NCBI GenBank assembly: GCA_039096225.1
Contig: JBBPEB010000019.1
Span: 258,501 to 322,500, forward strand
Direction of reading: 5' to 3'
Length of the DNA: 64,000 nucleotides
From: Blastocystis sp. Blastoise
Taxonomy: Eukaryota > Sar > Bigyra > Opalinata > Blastocystidae
Each line of letters opens with the position of its first letter. Position 1 is the first letter of the stretch. The translations under genes were made by a program, and so were the position numbers. Below are positions 14,007-33,289 of the stretch, one piece after another. The notes below the pieces were generated by a model. The model worked only from the letters and a program-made list of their open reading frames with translations. It ran no database searches and had not been told where the DNA came from.

Positions 14007-16238
14007 TTATATAGATAAACAATAAATATATATATTAATTATTTTCATTTATTATTATTATTATCACCTTATATATATATATGTAGTTAACATATACTTT
14101 AACTTATACATCTTTTTTTATTATTAGCAACCTGTTTTATTAACGGTTATTCCCATTATATTCTCATTTTTTCATCTTTTTGTTTTTATTATCTTTATTA
14201 TTATCTAATTAATATCTGTATTTATAATATTTATAAATATACATATATTAATTATATATATGTATTGTATTGATATATTCAAATATTTACATTTTTATAC
14301 TTGAAATATTTATCTCTCTATACATAATAATCACTTTTTATACTTCATTTCTTTATCTCTTTTTTATCGTTATTCTCTCTTTATTATGAAGAATATAATA
14401 TCTACCTATTTATCTACTGTTAAAAGTATTCTATTTCTCTATTCATACCATTTTTTATAATATGAATATTCATATTCTGTTGTCTATCTACTAGATATAT
14501 ATATTTATATATATATTTATAGGATACATACATATATATATATATAATCATTTTTCTTGAGTCTTATCTCAATTCTTTACTATCTTACACTTTTTCTATA
14601 TATATATATATATATAATTAACTAGATCTCTGTTTATGGTTGGAAAAACAATTGTTATTTATTATTTTTCTATTTATATGTAAATAAATAATAATTCTTT
14701 CACATTACATTTTTTTCTATAATCATACTATAGTTCAATCACTATTTTTGAAAAATACCTCTCTATATCTTTTCTATTATATTCTCTTTTGTATTTTCTT
14801 CCTAGATGTATATGAAATAAATTTTATTTATATATGTATTTGCAATACTTTTCTACTAATGACAGTTTTTTAACTTTTACTAGTTTATTGTCATTTTTAA
14901 TTAATAATATTCTACTTTTTCCTCTTTAATAAGATTATTGTCTTCTTCACTCTATGTATTTTTATAAAAGTATTTGTTTTTTTTTTATATTTGTTTCTAA
15001 AATTTTTGTTTTTCATTTTCATTTTCGTTTCTTTTTATATCATACACAATTAGATATTTTCACTTTTTATAAACTGATTGAATTCAATTGTAAAATAAGT
15101 CTATTATATATATTATACTATCAAGAGTATCACATAATGATATACACTATCAATTCTAACAATGTTTCTACCCTGTATTTGATACTAATTGTAACATTTC
15201 ATTATAGTTCATTATATACATTATTACACATATCTGTAATAAAAAAGAGATCCTGTATATTCTTGTATTTCTAAAAATCAGCTTTTGTCATTATATATTG
15301 TCATTTTAATAGAAAAAATGTACCTTTATTTATTGAAATTTTGTTCTAAATCGTTTTTTACATATATAAAAATTCTTATATAATATTTCTAGAGAATAAA
15401 TTATTTTTGAATCTAAAGATAATAAATAGCATTCATTAGTCTTCTGTTGAATGACTCAATTCTTTCAACTAATAATATAAATAAACTCTTCTTTTTATCA
15501 TTATTAATAAATATAATGTATAATAGATATAACTGTATAACTGTCATTCGATTTAATAATCAGAACTTATATAACGAAGCAAATACATAAAAAATACATA
15601 TGTATTCTTTATTGTTTTATAAAGATATAAATAAATAATAGAAATCTTACATAAAAAAAACGATATTCTTATTATTGTTTGTTATATATATGGAAAGAAA
15701 AGGAGAAAAAAACATTATTAATAAACATATAAATATAACAAAAAAGGAAAAAAGATATTTAAAAAAAATAAGTTTTTAAATAATATGGAAAACATAAATA
15801 TAAATAAAATATATATACTAATTTATCATTAACTAAATAAGACATGATTATCTTTTTTTATTTAACGATGATTGTTGTTTGGGCATAGCAATAACTTCAT
15901 CGAAATGCTATAGAAATGATATATATATATATAATTATTTTTTTGTTTATATAGAACGATAATATCTTGTATATTCATAATTAGAATTAAAGAATAAATA
16001 AATAAATAATAATAATAATAATAACTATAATTACCATAATATATATACATTAAGAATAGATATATCGAATGTATTATTATCACTCATATCTGTTATTAAT
16101 TTATTGATAGGAAAGAACCCATATTTTAAAAAGAAAGAATAATACTATATATATAATAAATAATAAACCAAAGAATATTGTTTTTAAATATCAAAATAAA
16201 AATAATTAAGAATATATATAAAATAATATAGTGAATAA
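14007..16238. other. Convergent intergenic region
   Basis: About 2.2 kb of T-rich then A-rich sequence between two converging genes, consistent with 3' untranslated regions. An open frame at 14954-15274 is low-complexity and lacks features of a gene. Nothing else recognised. Confidence 0.6.
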
Positions 16239-21864
<5,626 letters not shown>

Positions 21865-22427
21865 TTATCTTAAAATGAATGTATTTAAAGTATCTCTTTG
21901 GAATAAATTAGATGAACAAGAAAAATATTTCCCATTGAAAAAAGTTGAAATAAAAATAGAGAAAAATAATGAATAACCAGGATTCTATTCGTTTTAACAT
22001 GGGAGTTCAATAATCCTATTTTAGTGGTTTTACCAAATTCCTCATCCAATATATTTCTTTTTGGAACACAATTGCTTGATTGGTTTATTTTGATGTTTAA
22101 AAAGAATATGGTTGGTTATAAATGATACTGGCTAAACTACAAATAATAAAAAAATGACGCAATTCTATAATTCTTTTTAATTAAACGTCATATAAACGGA
22201 ATAATAAAAAAATATTATAAATAGATAGTTTTATTTGATTCTATAGATTTTTATAATGAAATTAAGATATGAAAACAAAGCAAAAAAATTCAAGCTGCAA
22301 TTGTATAATTAATTAGAGTTTAAAATACAATTCATATATAAATATGTTACTTTATTAAATAAAAGCAAAAGAAAATCAAATATATTCAATATTAAGTAGC
22401 TCTACAATATAGGTTGTAGTAGAATTC
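21865..22427. other. Intergenic region
   Basis: About 560 bp between the zinc-finger gene start and the 3' end of the isomerase gene. GGGAAATA (reading on the minus strand, about 21935-21928) lies some 65 bp upstream of the zinc-finger start. No gene seen. Confidence 0.5.
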
Positions 22428-22924
22428 TTAATGAAGATATTTGTTCATGAGAGCAGTGGTACAAGGATTGAAACCACTAACTTCAGCTCCAGAAGTTCTA
22501 GTCTTTTGGAATTGAGATCTGACTTGTTTAGCAAGGACTTTACCTAATTCAACACCCCATTGATCAAAAGAACAAATATTCCAAATAAAACCCTATAAGT
22601 GAACATATAAATAGAAAATATTATTAAAAATAATAATTATATATATATAATATAGATTATATATATATAATATAGATTATATATATAATATAGATTATAT
22701 ATATATAATATGGATTATATATATAATATAGATTATATATACTTCAACAGCAGTTCTATGTTCATAAATGGATAATAATTCACCACAAGTATAAGCATTT
22801 AATTCATTAAAGAGAATAGAAGAAGAAGGACGATTACCAGAGAAAATCTATTATATATATATAAATAGGATTAGTTATATATAAATAAAAATAAAAATAA
22901 ATAAATAAGTAAATAAATAAATAA

Positions 22925-22981
<57 letters not shown>

Positions 22982-25062
22982 ATGAGCAAATAATTCAGGT
23001 TTAACTCCTTCTTTTTCTAAGTCTTGTTGAGTCTTACCACAAGCAAGAGCATCAGGTTGAGCAAAGAAATTAGACATTAATTCATCATGATTACAAACAG
23101 GCTATATATATATATATATATATAGAATAGTGATTATAATAAATAGAATATTATAATAGAATACTAAAAACTAATAATATATAATAATGATAAATAGAAT
23201 AATAAGTATATATACTTCTCCTTCAATAGAGACAGGTTGTTGAGATTGTTTGAATCCAATGAAATCCGCGGGAATAACTCTTCCTTGATGAATCAATTGA
23301 TAGAAAGAGTGTTGACCATTAGTACCTGGTTCACCAAAATCAACTTCACCAGCAGCAAAAGGAAGAACAGTTCCATCCATAGTAATACGTTTACCATTAC
23401 TTTCCATATCAACTTGTTGAATATGAGCGGGGAAACGAAGAAGAGATTGAGCATAAGGAAGAAGAGCACGAGTAGGATATTCTAAGAATGAAGAATTCCA
23501 GACACCAAGAAGACCCATAAGAACAGGAATATTCTTATTCATAGGAGTAGTAGCAAAGTGAACATCTATAGCATGAGCACCAGATAAGAATTGAGACATG
23601 ATTTCATAACCATATTGAAGAGAAAGAGGAAGCATACCAACAGCAGAACATACACTGTATCTTCCACCAACCCAATCCCAGAATCCGAAAATATTTTCAG
23701 ATTTAATACCAAAGTTATTACAGAGAGGAATGTTAGTAGAAACAGCACATAAATGTTTAGCAATAATATCAGCATCACTAGCACCAGTACTATATATATA
23801 TATTATTATTATTTATATTATAAATTAATGAATATAATAAATACTGTTTAAGATTCTTTAAGATCCAGTCTCTAGCAGTCTTAGCATTAAGCATAGTTTC
23901 AGCAGTAGTAAAAGTCTTACTGACAATAACAATAAGAGTATGTTCAGCATCTAAAGTCTCAAAACATCTCCAGGTATCAACAGGATCAACATTAGCTAAG
24001 AACTTTAAGGTACGACCCTTAGCAGCAACAGAAGCTTCCTTATCTATATTTTAGTATATATATGTTAGAGAATCAAGATATTATTGAAATAATAATAATA
24101 ATAAGTATTATAATATTTTAATAATAATAATAATAATATAGATAATAATAATAAAAATAATAATAAGTATTATTATAATAATAATAATATATACCAGCAC
24201 GAAGAGCTTCGAAAACAAATTCAGGACCAAGATAAGAACCACCAATACCAATAGAAACAACAGTAGTAAGATTCTTACCAGTTACACCCTATAAAATAAA
24301 CAAATAATAATAAACAAATAATAATAAACAAATAATAATAACTAAATAATAATAAACACATAATAATAAACACATAATACATACCTTTAATTCACCATTT
24401 CTGATTTTATCAGAGAATATTTTAATGTTATTTAAAGTTTCATGCACTTTAGGAACAACATCTTCTCCATCAACAATAATAGACTATAATAGAAATAATA
24501 ATATATTAAATATATAACAAGAATTATATATATTTCAAAATAATAATGTCTTTATTTACTTACTTGATCCTTAGTAGCACGAAGAGCAGTGTGTAAAACA
24601 GCACGATTTTCAGTGATATTAATCTTCTTACCAGAAGTCATAGCTTGCTATACATTATATTCAATAATAATACTATTTAATACAATATATATACAATCTT
24701 TTCTTCAAGTTTAGCTTCCCTAGCAAGAGCAAAAAGCTTTTCCTATAAGAATATATATATATTACAAAAGTTTTCAAAAAAAAAAAAAATGGTTTCTAAT
24801 TGATAAAAATATATGTGTATCTTTAAACTTATAATAAAATAATAATATAAATAGATACCATGATTTCAGGAGTAACTCTTTGACGAGTATAATCAAGTAT
24901 AATATTGTCAAATTCAGCAGAGAATTGATCAAAACGGGTTTCATCCTTTAATAATTCCTTTAAGTGAGTTTGATTAATCTTAGGAACTTCTTCCTTTAAA
25001 GCCTTCCAGGCATCAGTTTCCCAAATGTGTTGGTTGTATATAGTTTGAACGAAGCTATCCAT
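22428..25062 (-). CDS. pgi1: Glucose-6-phosphate isomerase
   Basis: About ten exons on the minus strand, from [19 protein letters not shown] (25062) to [13 protein letters not shown] (stop 22428-22430). Interconverts glucose-6-phosphate and fructose-6-phosphate in glycolysis, in the cytosol. Family signatures are visible: [19 protein letters not shown] (24250 region), the [12 protein letters not shown] motif (about 23680), [11 protein letters not shown] (23590), [11 protein letters not shown] (23510) and [17 protein letters not shown] (about 23320-23270), which includes residues of the sugar-phosphate site, plus the C-terminal His region. The length of assembled exons fits a ~550-residue enzyme. 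Introns are short, TA-rich and include (AAAT)n/(TA)n tracts around 22880-22978. Promoter DNA upstream contains GTGGGAAAT on the gene strand near 25200. Confidence 0.95.
22630..22742. repeat. TA-rich tandem repeat in an intron
   Basis: About five copies of a 20-bp unit (TATATATAATATAGATTA) in a glucose-6-phosphate isomerase intron. Each unit contains an ATATAG resembling the splice acceptor, so copies could act as alternative acceptors. Confidence 0.8.
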
Positions 25063-25828
25063 TAGTACAAAATAATATTATTATGCAGAAAAAGAATAAA
25101 TATCAAATCTATATGTATTTGTGAACAAAGAGATTTCCCTTCATATTCGAATATTCACGAATTTCCTTTAAAAACCCCGAATTTCTTCATATTTCCCACT
25201 TTCAACGTTATAGGTTTCTTGACAAATAAACAAATGATTCGTTTTCTTTGTGTTGCGTCATTTTAAGAAGGTTATGGAAAAATCAACAGATTCACTTGTG
25301 AACAGTGACCTTTTGACTTAAGTTCCCTTTATTCTGGTCTCTTTTTATAATTAATCTTTGCAGCCAAAACTATTTGAACTCAAAATCTTCATAAAAATAG
25401 TATTTTAACAAATAATCATTTCATTTAATTGCAAGTTATGTGATATTTTACTGTGAATATTTTTTCAATTAATATTTAAAATTATTTAAATTACAAATGA
25501 AGAGGCTTTGAAACAGTTCTCTTGAGTAAAACAAAACAAAACAACATTATTAGAAAATAAAATATTCATTTTGATATAAAACCAAAAGAAATTCAGCATA
25601 CTAGTGTAATTAAGATATTAAAAGCAGAAAAAAAAAGGAAAAAAAGTCAAAATTAATATTAAATGTTTTTTATTGTATGATATAAACACACTATCATGAA
25701 TTAAGGTTAAAAAATAATTTTTTTTAATATATAAAAATGGAAAAGTAATATAAATATAATACTGAATTCTATTATATTTAAAAAAAATATTTAAAAAAAA
25801 AAGAAATATATCATTATTATATATATAT
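25063..25828. promoter_or_regulatory. Intergenic region with isomerase promoter
   Basis: About 770 bp: isomerase promoter on the left part, 3' region of the FCP1-like gene on the right. The T-rich block with TTTCCCACTTTC at 25191-25203 gives GTGGGAAA on the isomerase strand, matching the GGGAA-core motif of other promoters here. No gene. Confidence 0.4.
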
Positions 25829-26640
25829 TTAATGTCTTGGATAATTCGGGTAATAATTGTTATTTTGTGGTTTATTATTGATATTATTATGAAGAGGAGC
25901 ATTAAAAGGGAGTCGTGGAGTCATATGTATTTGAGGATCAGGATAAGAAGGAGGATAATTATATGAATTCATTGGTTTGATAGTTCCTTGAGGTCTTGAA
26001 GGCATGTTCATAGTTGATGATGGAATATCCGAATTATAATTACGATTATCACAATAATTCGAATAAACAGGTCTTTGAGGTGGTGAATATAAAGAAGGTG
26101 AAGAAGAGGAAGGTACATTTGAAGATTGTCTAGGATAATGACCCGTAGATATAGAAGATAATGGAGGCATAACACGAGGAGGAGGAGGAGGAGGAGTAAT
26201 ATAATAAGGATGATTAGGACGAGAAGAAGGATATAGAGGTTCTTGTCTTCTTTGAGGAGGAGGTATTGATTGTCTTGGGATAGGTCTTCGTGATAGTTGT
26301 TGAGATACTAAGGGTGGAGGAGGTAGTTGACGAGCACGAGGTAGAGAAGGAGATAAAGTATCTATATATCTAGGTTCTTCATTCATAGGAACATTTCGTG
26401 GATATTGTGAAGGCATCAAAGGATAATTATTCTTCATATTAATTATATTCTTAGTATTAGTTGGAGGAATTGAATTATTAGTCGCATTTATAAGTGAATT
26501 CATTGGTCTCATATCAGATCGACCTTCAGGAAGTGAAATATTATTGTTAATAGTATTATTGTTATTATTATTCATATTTCTATTCATATTATTATTGTTC
26601 ATGTTTATATTTATATTTGTATTCAAATTATTATTGTTCA

Positions 26641-26706
<66 letters not shown>

Positions 26707-29307
26707 TATTATTATTATTCATATTATTATTATTCATATTATTATTATTATTATTCATATTATTATTCATATTATTATTATTCATATTATTATTATTCAT
26801 ATTATTATTATTATTCATATTATTATTATTCATATTATTATTATTCATATTATTATTATATTCTTGATAATTAGGTCGTTGAATACTTTGTGATTGGTCC
26901 ATAAATTGGCGAGGATATAAAGTTAAAGGGCGTTCTGGAAAAATATTTCTATCATCCTTTATAGCAGGAGAAGTAGTCATTTGATTCGGTTGAGTGTTAT
27001 TATTCTTATTTCGATTATTCTTTATATTGATATTACTATCACTGTCAGGAGTATATGATATATATGTATCTTGTATACCATCTTCTTGGTCCATACGTTT
27101 CGACATATACTCCTCTTTGTGTTCCTTCTCCTCCTCATGACTCTCAACAATTGTGTTCCTCGTACGTTTCCGACCACGACCCCCTCTCGCGGTACCACGT
27201 CTACCCCTTCCACGATTAGCACGTTTAGATTGGTCACTCGATATATCTATATTTATATTTGTATTTGTATTTGGATTCATATTCATAGGAGCATCTTTTG
27301 TTATATTAATACCTCTATTATTATTATCAATATTCTCATTCACAATTAGGGATGAAGAAGGTATTTCTGCTACTATATCATTATCTATAAATCGTATTCT
27401 CTTTTCTTGAAGAGGTAACTGCTCTTTCATTTTTGTAGGTATAACGATATTTCTATTATTTAAATTTCTATTATTAATATTTCTTCCAGATTCTCTAGAA
27501 GGTATTGGGCGTTTCATAATAGTTTCTTTTGTTCTATTAGGTATATTATTACGATTAGGAGGAGGAGGAGGAGCTGTAGTAGTATTATTATTAGGAGCAA
27601 CAGTAGTATTAGGAGGAGTAGTAAGAGCTTGCATATATCTTGTACGTAATCTATAATCATGTATACAAGGGATTTGAGATGGATATTTTGGATATAACAT
27701 ATAATCATCAGAATAAACTTGACGATAATATAACCCACACATAATAAGCCATTCTTTACGAACTATACATATTCCTTGTTGTAAGGCGATATCTACTTTA
27801 GAAGTACGTTTATTAGATGCAATAAGATGTGTTGTTCTTATTTCTCCTTCTTTAGGAGTAATAATAAGATCTTTTGTTATAGTAGCACCTAATTGACTAG
27901 CTAATTGGTATAATTCATGTTTAGTATTATCAGAATTCGTAGGAATTAATCCAGAGAAACAAATAGAAAGATGACTCAATACATGTGTTTGACGACGAAT
28001 TAATAATCGACGAATATCGACACCATAGGTGTCATCGGATGCGTCATCTTGCTTTGAAGATACAAGTGACTCTCCATCAGAACTTATTTCATCATTTGCA
28101 AACATAGATTGTCCTATATAATCCTTATATAATAAAGATAAGAATCTTGCTGTATTTACAAAATAACGTCTTTCTTTCTCTTCATATTCTTGGATTTGAG
28201 AAGCAGTCATCATTTCATCTGTGAAGAATACATAAGGAACACATTTAAATACACTTTCTTTAGGATTATACGTAGATACATCAAGAGAGAAAGGTATAGA
28301 AGGATTTGATTTAGTAGTAGCTTCATTAATCCATACTTCATTTCGATCATCTACAACAATACTTGTTTTTAATAAATCACTAAAGGACATATCGGTATCA
28401 TGCTCCCATGTATCCGTTATATATGTTAATAACTGACTTAACGACTTAAAATTCGTTTTCGTTGTAGTCAACGGATCACGTGTAATAAGACGATCTTTAA
28501 AATATTTCCTATATATATATATATTATAGAGAAATAAATACATATTATAAAAATTAATTGTTTAAATATATATATAATATATATAGATTTGTTTTATTAT
28601 TAATAAATAATAAATAATTTATATATATATATATATACCCTTCAGGATCAATTCGTCTTACCATTTCTTCTGCATATTTCGTTTCTCCTTGAGTATATAT
28701 AAACATTTCATATTTATCTGCTAATTTCTCTAGGAATTCGTCTAAACCAGGACGTTTCTTTGCCCAAACATATGTAGAAACTAATACTGTTTCTTGACGA
28801 TTCTCCTGTTGAGAAATAGTGTTACGATTAGCACTAAGGATTGGATCTTTAGCTTCATTTGATTGGTTTATTTCTGTATCTGTATCTGTATCCGTATCTA
28901 AAGTATCCTCATTATTCATATCTTTTGCATCATCTGTACGACCATTGAAAGATATAGTATTATTATTAGTATTATTAGTAGTAATAGTAGCATTACTAGT
29001 TGAAGAAGGACTTACAGTATCCTTTCTTTTCACAGGCACATACTGATCTAGTGGGAACTCAAATATATCACTTTCTATTTGCTGTTTTGTATTATTTGTC
29101 TATATATATAATATAAGTTAAATAAATATAGAATACATAATATTATATATATATAGATTATATACAGTAATAGATTTAACATAATTAATATATTGTTGAG
29201 CTCGTTTATTATTACTAGCGTGAATAAGTGTCTGATCTAAATCTAAAATAAGATGCAACTTGGGTAACTATATATATAATATATTATTATTATTATGTTT
29301 ATTATTA

Positions 29308-29345
<38 letters not shown>

Positions 29346-30292
29346 GATGAATAAATATATTAATAATATGAATAAAAAGAATTCAATTGAGAATAAGAAA
29401 GAATATATATAAAAACATTTTATATTAAATATACAAAATACTATAAAATAACTATGTATATATACATTATGATCAAATTCGATATCTTCCGTTTCACTAG
29501 CTCGAAAAGAAGAGCGTGTGCTATTCATGTGACTTAATTGTGCTCCTCCTGGATATATAGTATTTATATTTGGATTTGTTTGTGGAATGAATGGTGTAGT
29601 AGATATATTCATATTATAAGGTTGTGAGTATATATTATTAGGTAGAGAAGGAGAAGAAGGAGAAGAAGGAGTAGAAGGAGTAATAGAAGGAGTAATAGAA
29701 GGAGCAATAGAAGGAACAATAGAAGGAGTAGGAAGAGGAGATAAATACTCAGATATATTAATAGGTATATATTTATTAACAGGATGCATACTATAGATAA
29801 AAGTATAAATATATATAAATAATATATATATACATAGGAGATGTAGTAGCTTGAGATGAAGGTAGTTTATTAATAAGAATAGAATTTTTACTATTATTTA
29901 TATTCTGTATATTCCTTAATACTTGTTGAATGCATGGTGCTATATAATCATAAATATTAAACATCATAGAGGCAACAGCTAGAGGAGAGAGAGAATGTAT
30001 TCCATATAATGCTATATAGAAAATAGAAATAATAAATAGATTATATATATATATATATGTTAGAATAAATAGATCATAAACTCAATACTATGTATATAAA
30101 CATATATACTTTTCATAATATCTTCATGATGTATATATTTGGTATTATATAAAGGAATTCGTATACCAAATAAAAAGAGAGATATATAAGAATATAAAAG
30201 ATAAGCAGGAGGATGTGCAATAGACTCAATAGACTATATATAGTATTATTATTACATTTATTATATTTATTATATTTATAATTATTTCTATT

Positions 30293-30329
<37 letters not shown>

Positions 30330-31495
30330 TATACATAGAATTTGAATAGTGGTTTATTAAAGGAATCATAGAGTGTGGCATCAATAAAATGATAGTAACG
30401 ATCTTGATTAATAGGAGATATATCCATATATATATTCTCCTGTTTATAATAACTATATAATAATAAGTATAATAAGTATAAGTATAATAATAATAATAGC
30501 ATATATATACTCTTCAAGTCTCTGTTTAATTTGGTTATAATTGAATCTAAAGATATGACTGGAGTTAAATAAGGAGATAAAATAATCATAAGGAGTAGCC
30601 ATATGATTCAATAAAGGACATCTATATATATATTATATATATATTATATAATATATTATATATATATCTTTCATACTTATATAGATCTCTTATACATATA
30701 TCTAGTTCATCTAATCCTAATTTTTCTCTTAATAAATCTGATAGGCCATAAACAAGTAATATAGAATAAGAAGTGGTATATTTATTCTGAAAGAAGTTCT
30801 TTAAAGATTCACTTACCATAGCAATAGAGGTAATATGAATATGATCTAATTCAGCCGTATTCAGCTCAGTGTAAGAATGGTCTGAAAAAGGAATCAGTTC
30901 GGTAATAGATTGAGAAAGATGAATCAAACAATGTTCATATATATATACATTTTCCTGTTTATCCATTAATAATATCTATGTATATATAGATATATGTATA
31001 TAGTCCAGAAATCAATATTATTATTGGATATATATATATAGTTATGACTATTAGATTGTTATATATAATTGAATATAAGTAAAAGAAAAAAGGATTGAAG
31101 AGTAAAAGTTTTATATATATGTATATAGATTCTTAAAATGTTTTTAAAGTATTATTTATTGATTATAATCCATATAATCGTTATTATTATTATTATAAAA
31201 CTATTTTAAATGAGTCGATCAATATAGAATTAGTATATATATAAATAATATGTAATAGTTTACATATATATATTGAAGACATTTTGATTTAAAATAATTT
31301 ATCATGTCATATATAAATATATATTTAAGAAAATAAAGTTATATATATATATATATATATATATTGTAAAATGAATATATATATATATATATACATTGAT
31401 AAGATTAGAGTTTTTACTTGCTGGATATATATAAAGACAATATACTTCAGTAGGAAGAGATGGAGAAATCATTTTAGTCTCATTTATAGATAAAC

Positions 31496-31536
<41 letters not shown>

Positions 31537-32078
31537 CAAACATAATTTATAAATAGATTATATGTTTAGATTTCTATATTATTATTATTATATATATATA
31601 TATATATAATACTAGAAGTATAAGAGACCCATTCATTGGGGTTGACTTTTGGCGGGTAAAAGGATTGAATTAGGGGGGATAAGAGGGGATATGCAGGTGA
31701 AGAAGAGAAGTCAGAGGGAAATGGATATATCTATATATATATATAACATAATAGTATAGTATATAATATACTATTTATTTATCATAAATAAAATATTTTA
31801 TTAAAAAAATATTTAAAACTATAAATAATAGTTAAACATATAGATACATAATGAATAAAATCAATAGTAGCTTTAGCATTATTATTATTGTTATTCATAA
31901 TAATATTTGTGGCTATATTTGGAGAAGTATTATGAGAAGCAGAGAGTATAGGAGAGGTAGAAGAAGATAATGTTATTGGCACTAATGAAGGAGAGAGAGA
32001 AGTTAGAGAGGGATTGGGATTGGAACCTAAAGGACTACTTTGATTGGTGTTTGAATGTAATGAGGAAGAGTGCGTCAT
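25829..32078 (-). CDS. fcp1: FCP1-like RNA polymerase II CTD phosphatase with BRCT domain and long N-terminal extension
   Basis: Catalytic exon 29276-29170 carries LHLILDLDQTLIHAS, the DxDxT nucleophile motif of FCP1/SCP phosphatases. The next exon encodes STYVWAKKRPGLDEFLEKLA and KYEMFIYTQGETKYAEEM, then RKYFKDRLITRD and SIVVDDRNEVW, completing the fold. An insertion rich in Asp/Thr/Asn separates two blocks. A BRCT domain follows (LSICFSGLIPTNSD... GATITKD...VRKEWLIMC, 27990-27740), as in FCP1. The C-terminus is Asn/Pro-rich with MNNNN repeats and proline runs. It dephosphorylates the Pol II CTD in the nucleus. Upstream exons keep reading frame through introns to MTHSSSLHSN at 32078, giving about 400 extra residues I do not recognise. 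The junction near 29790-29836 is only a 46-nt intron, so one gene is favoured, but two genes remain possible. Confidence 0.75.
26640..26865. repeat. Coding repeat for MNNNN units
   Basis: Interrupted (ATT)n with CAT inserts; on the coding (minus) strand it gives Met every four to six Asn residues over about 75 residues of the FCP1-like tail. Confidence 0.9.
29838..32078 (-). other. Unrecognised N-terminal region of the FCP1-like gene (or a separate gene)
   Basis: Exons join in frame: MTHSSSLHSN...KATIDFIHY (32078-31850), a Pro/Ser-rich exon ending NPNEWVSYTSS (about 31735-31620), LPTEVYCLYIYPASKNSN (about 31495-31395), then after an intron of about 410 nt MDKQENVYIYEHCLIHLSQS and LLVYGLSDLLREKLGLDEL (30966-30690), followed by HMATPYDYFISLFNSSH, INQDRYYHFIDATLYDSF and LSPLAVASMMFNIYDYIA. 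It is compact, mostly helical-looking, not low-complexity, so a real domain. No FCP1 family N-terminus known to me looks like this. Confidence 0.5.
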
Positions 32079-33289
32079 TAAAGAAACAATAATAATGTCA
32101 ATATATATATAGAGTATAAGAAATATGATTATAAGAATTGTATGTATTATATTTATATTTATTATTGTTTGTATAAGTTTATATTAAAATATAATATGTA
32201 TAATATATATATATATCAATAATTATTCAATAAATATAAATATAATAAATAGAAAAAAAAAGAATCTATTAAAGATTGATGACTTCTTAAAGAATCCAGT
32301 ATAGATCTAAAACAAATGTATTATAAGCAATTTATCTTTTTCATTAAGTTTCTTTTCAAGATAAATAATCTTTAGATAAATGCTTATACATTGATTCATT
32401 ATAAGAATAGATGGGTCGACACAATTAGACAACTTCTTCGTATTCTACAGAATAAAATCATTTGATTATATATTTCTATAAGATACAGTAATCATCATTT
32501 TCCTTAATTTCTGCAGAATTATCATTATTTCTTCAAGAAATAATTAGAATAAAAAGAGAAGTCAAAATTGTTCTTGGAAAACTAGAAGATAGACAACTAA
32601 ATAACTCTTTTATTCCTCCATATATCACACATATACACAAATTAGAATAATCCATAATTTAAATAAGGATATTTCATCTATAAGAATATCTTCCTCTAAT
32701 TCTCCTTCTTCTAAGTCACTATTATCAGCTATACATGTTATTTATTACATCAGTTGTTATTTTAAAGGAATTAATATGTAAAATGGAAGTATAGAACTCT
32801 AACATACAATGACTTGACATCATTTATTGAGAATAACAAGTTTTGGTGACTTTACAATTGTATGGAGAATTCAACTTGTATCGTTATCGATCGAAATATA
32901 TAATAGAAGCAACTTGTATTGATAATAATTCATAAAAAGAAAAACTTATTCAAGAATACTTTTATTGAATTAATGGACATTTTCATTTATATGATCCTGA
33001 AATAAATACAAAAATCTCTGTAATTTTTGTTAGAAAATGTCAAAAGTAATATATATCACCTTTCTTTTTCCATTTTTGTTCTTTAAAAATACCAAAACAT
33101 TTCCTTGGTTTTTTTATATTAAAAAAAAGGAAAGACTTCATTAATTGATAATTTTTTTTCTTTGTAACCTGTCTACTCAATATCATGTCCTGGGGTATAT
33201 AAAAACAATCATCACATTGTTTATTTTATGTTTGTATATATAGAAGATACTGTCGACGAGTATAATTTGTGTGTTTATTATTTTTTATT
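32079..33289. other. Divergent intergenic region
   Basis: About 1.2 kb between the FCP1-like gene (-) and eIF3j (+). No coding sequence recognised. A TATATAAAA box-like sequence lies at 33195-33204, about 90 bp before the eIF3j ATG, preceded by CCTGGGG. Confidence 0.5.

Noticed and set aside
14954-15274. 106-codon plus-strand frame
   Set aside because: Phe/Ile/Tyr-rich translation of T-rich 3' flank, no homology pattern and no splice context.
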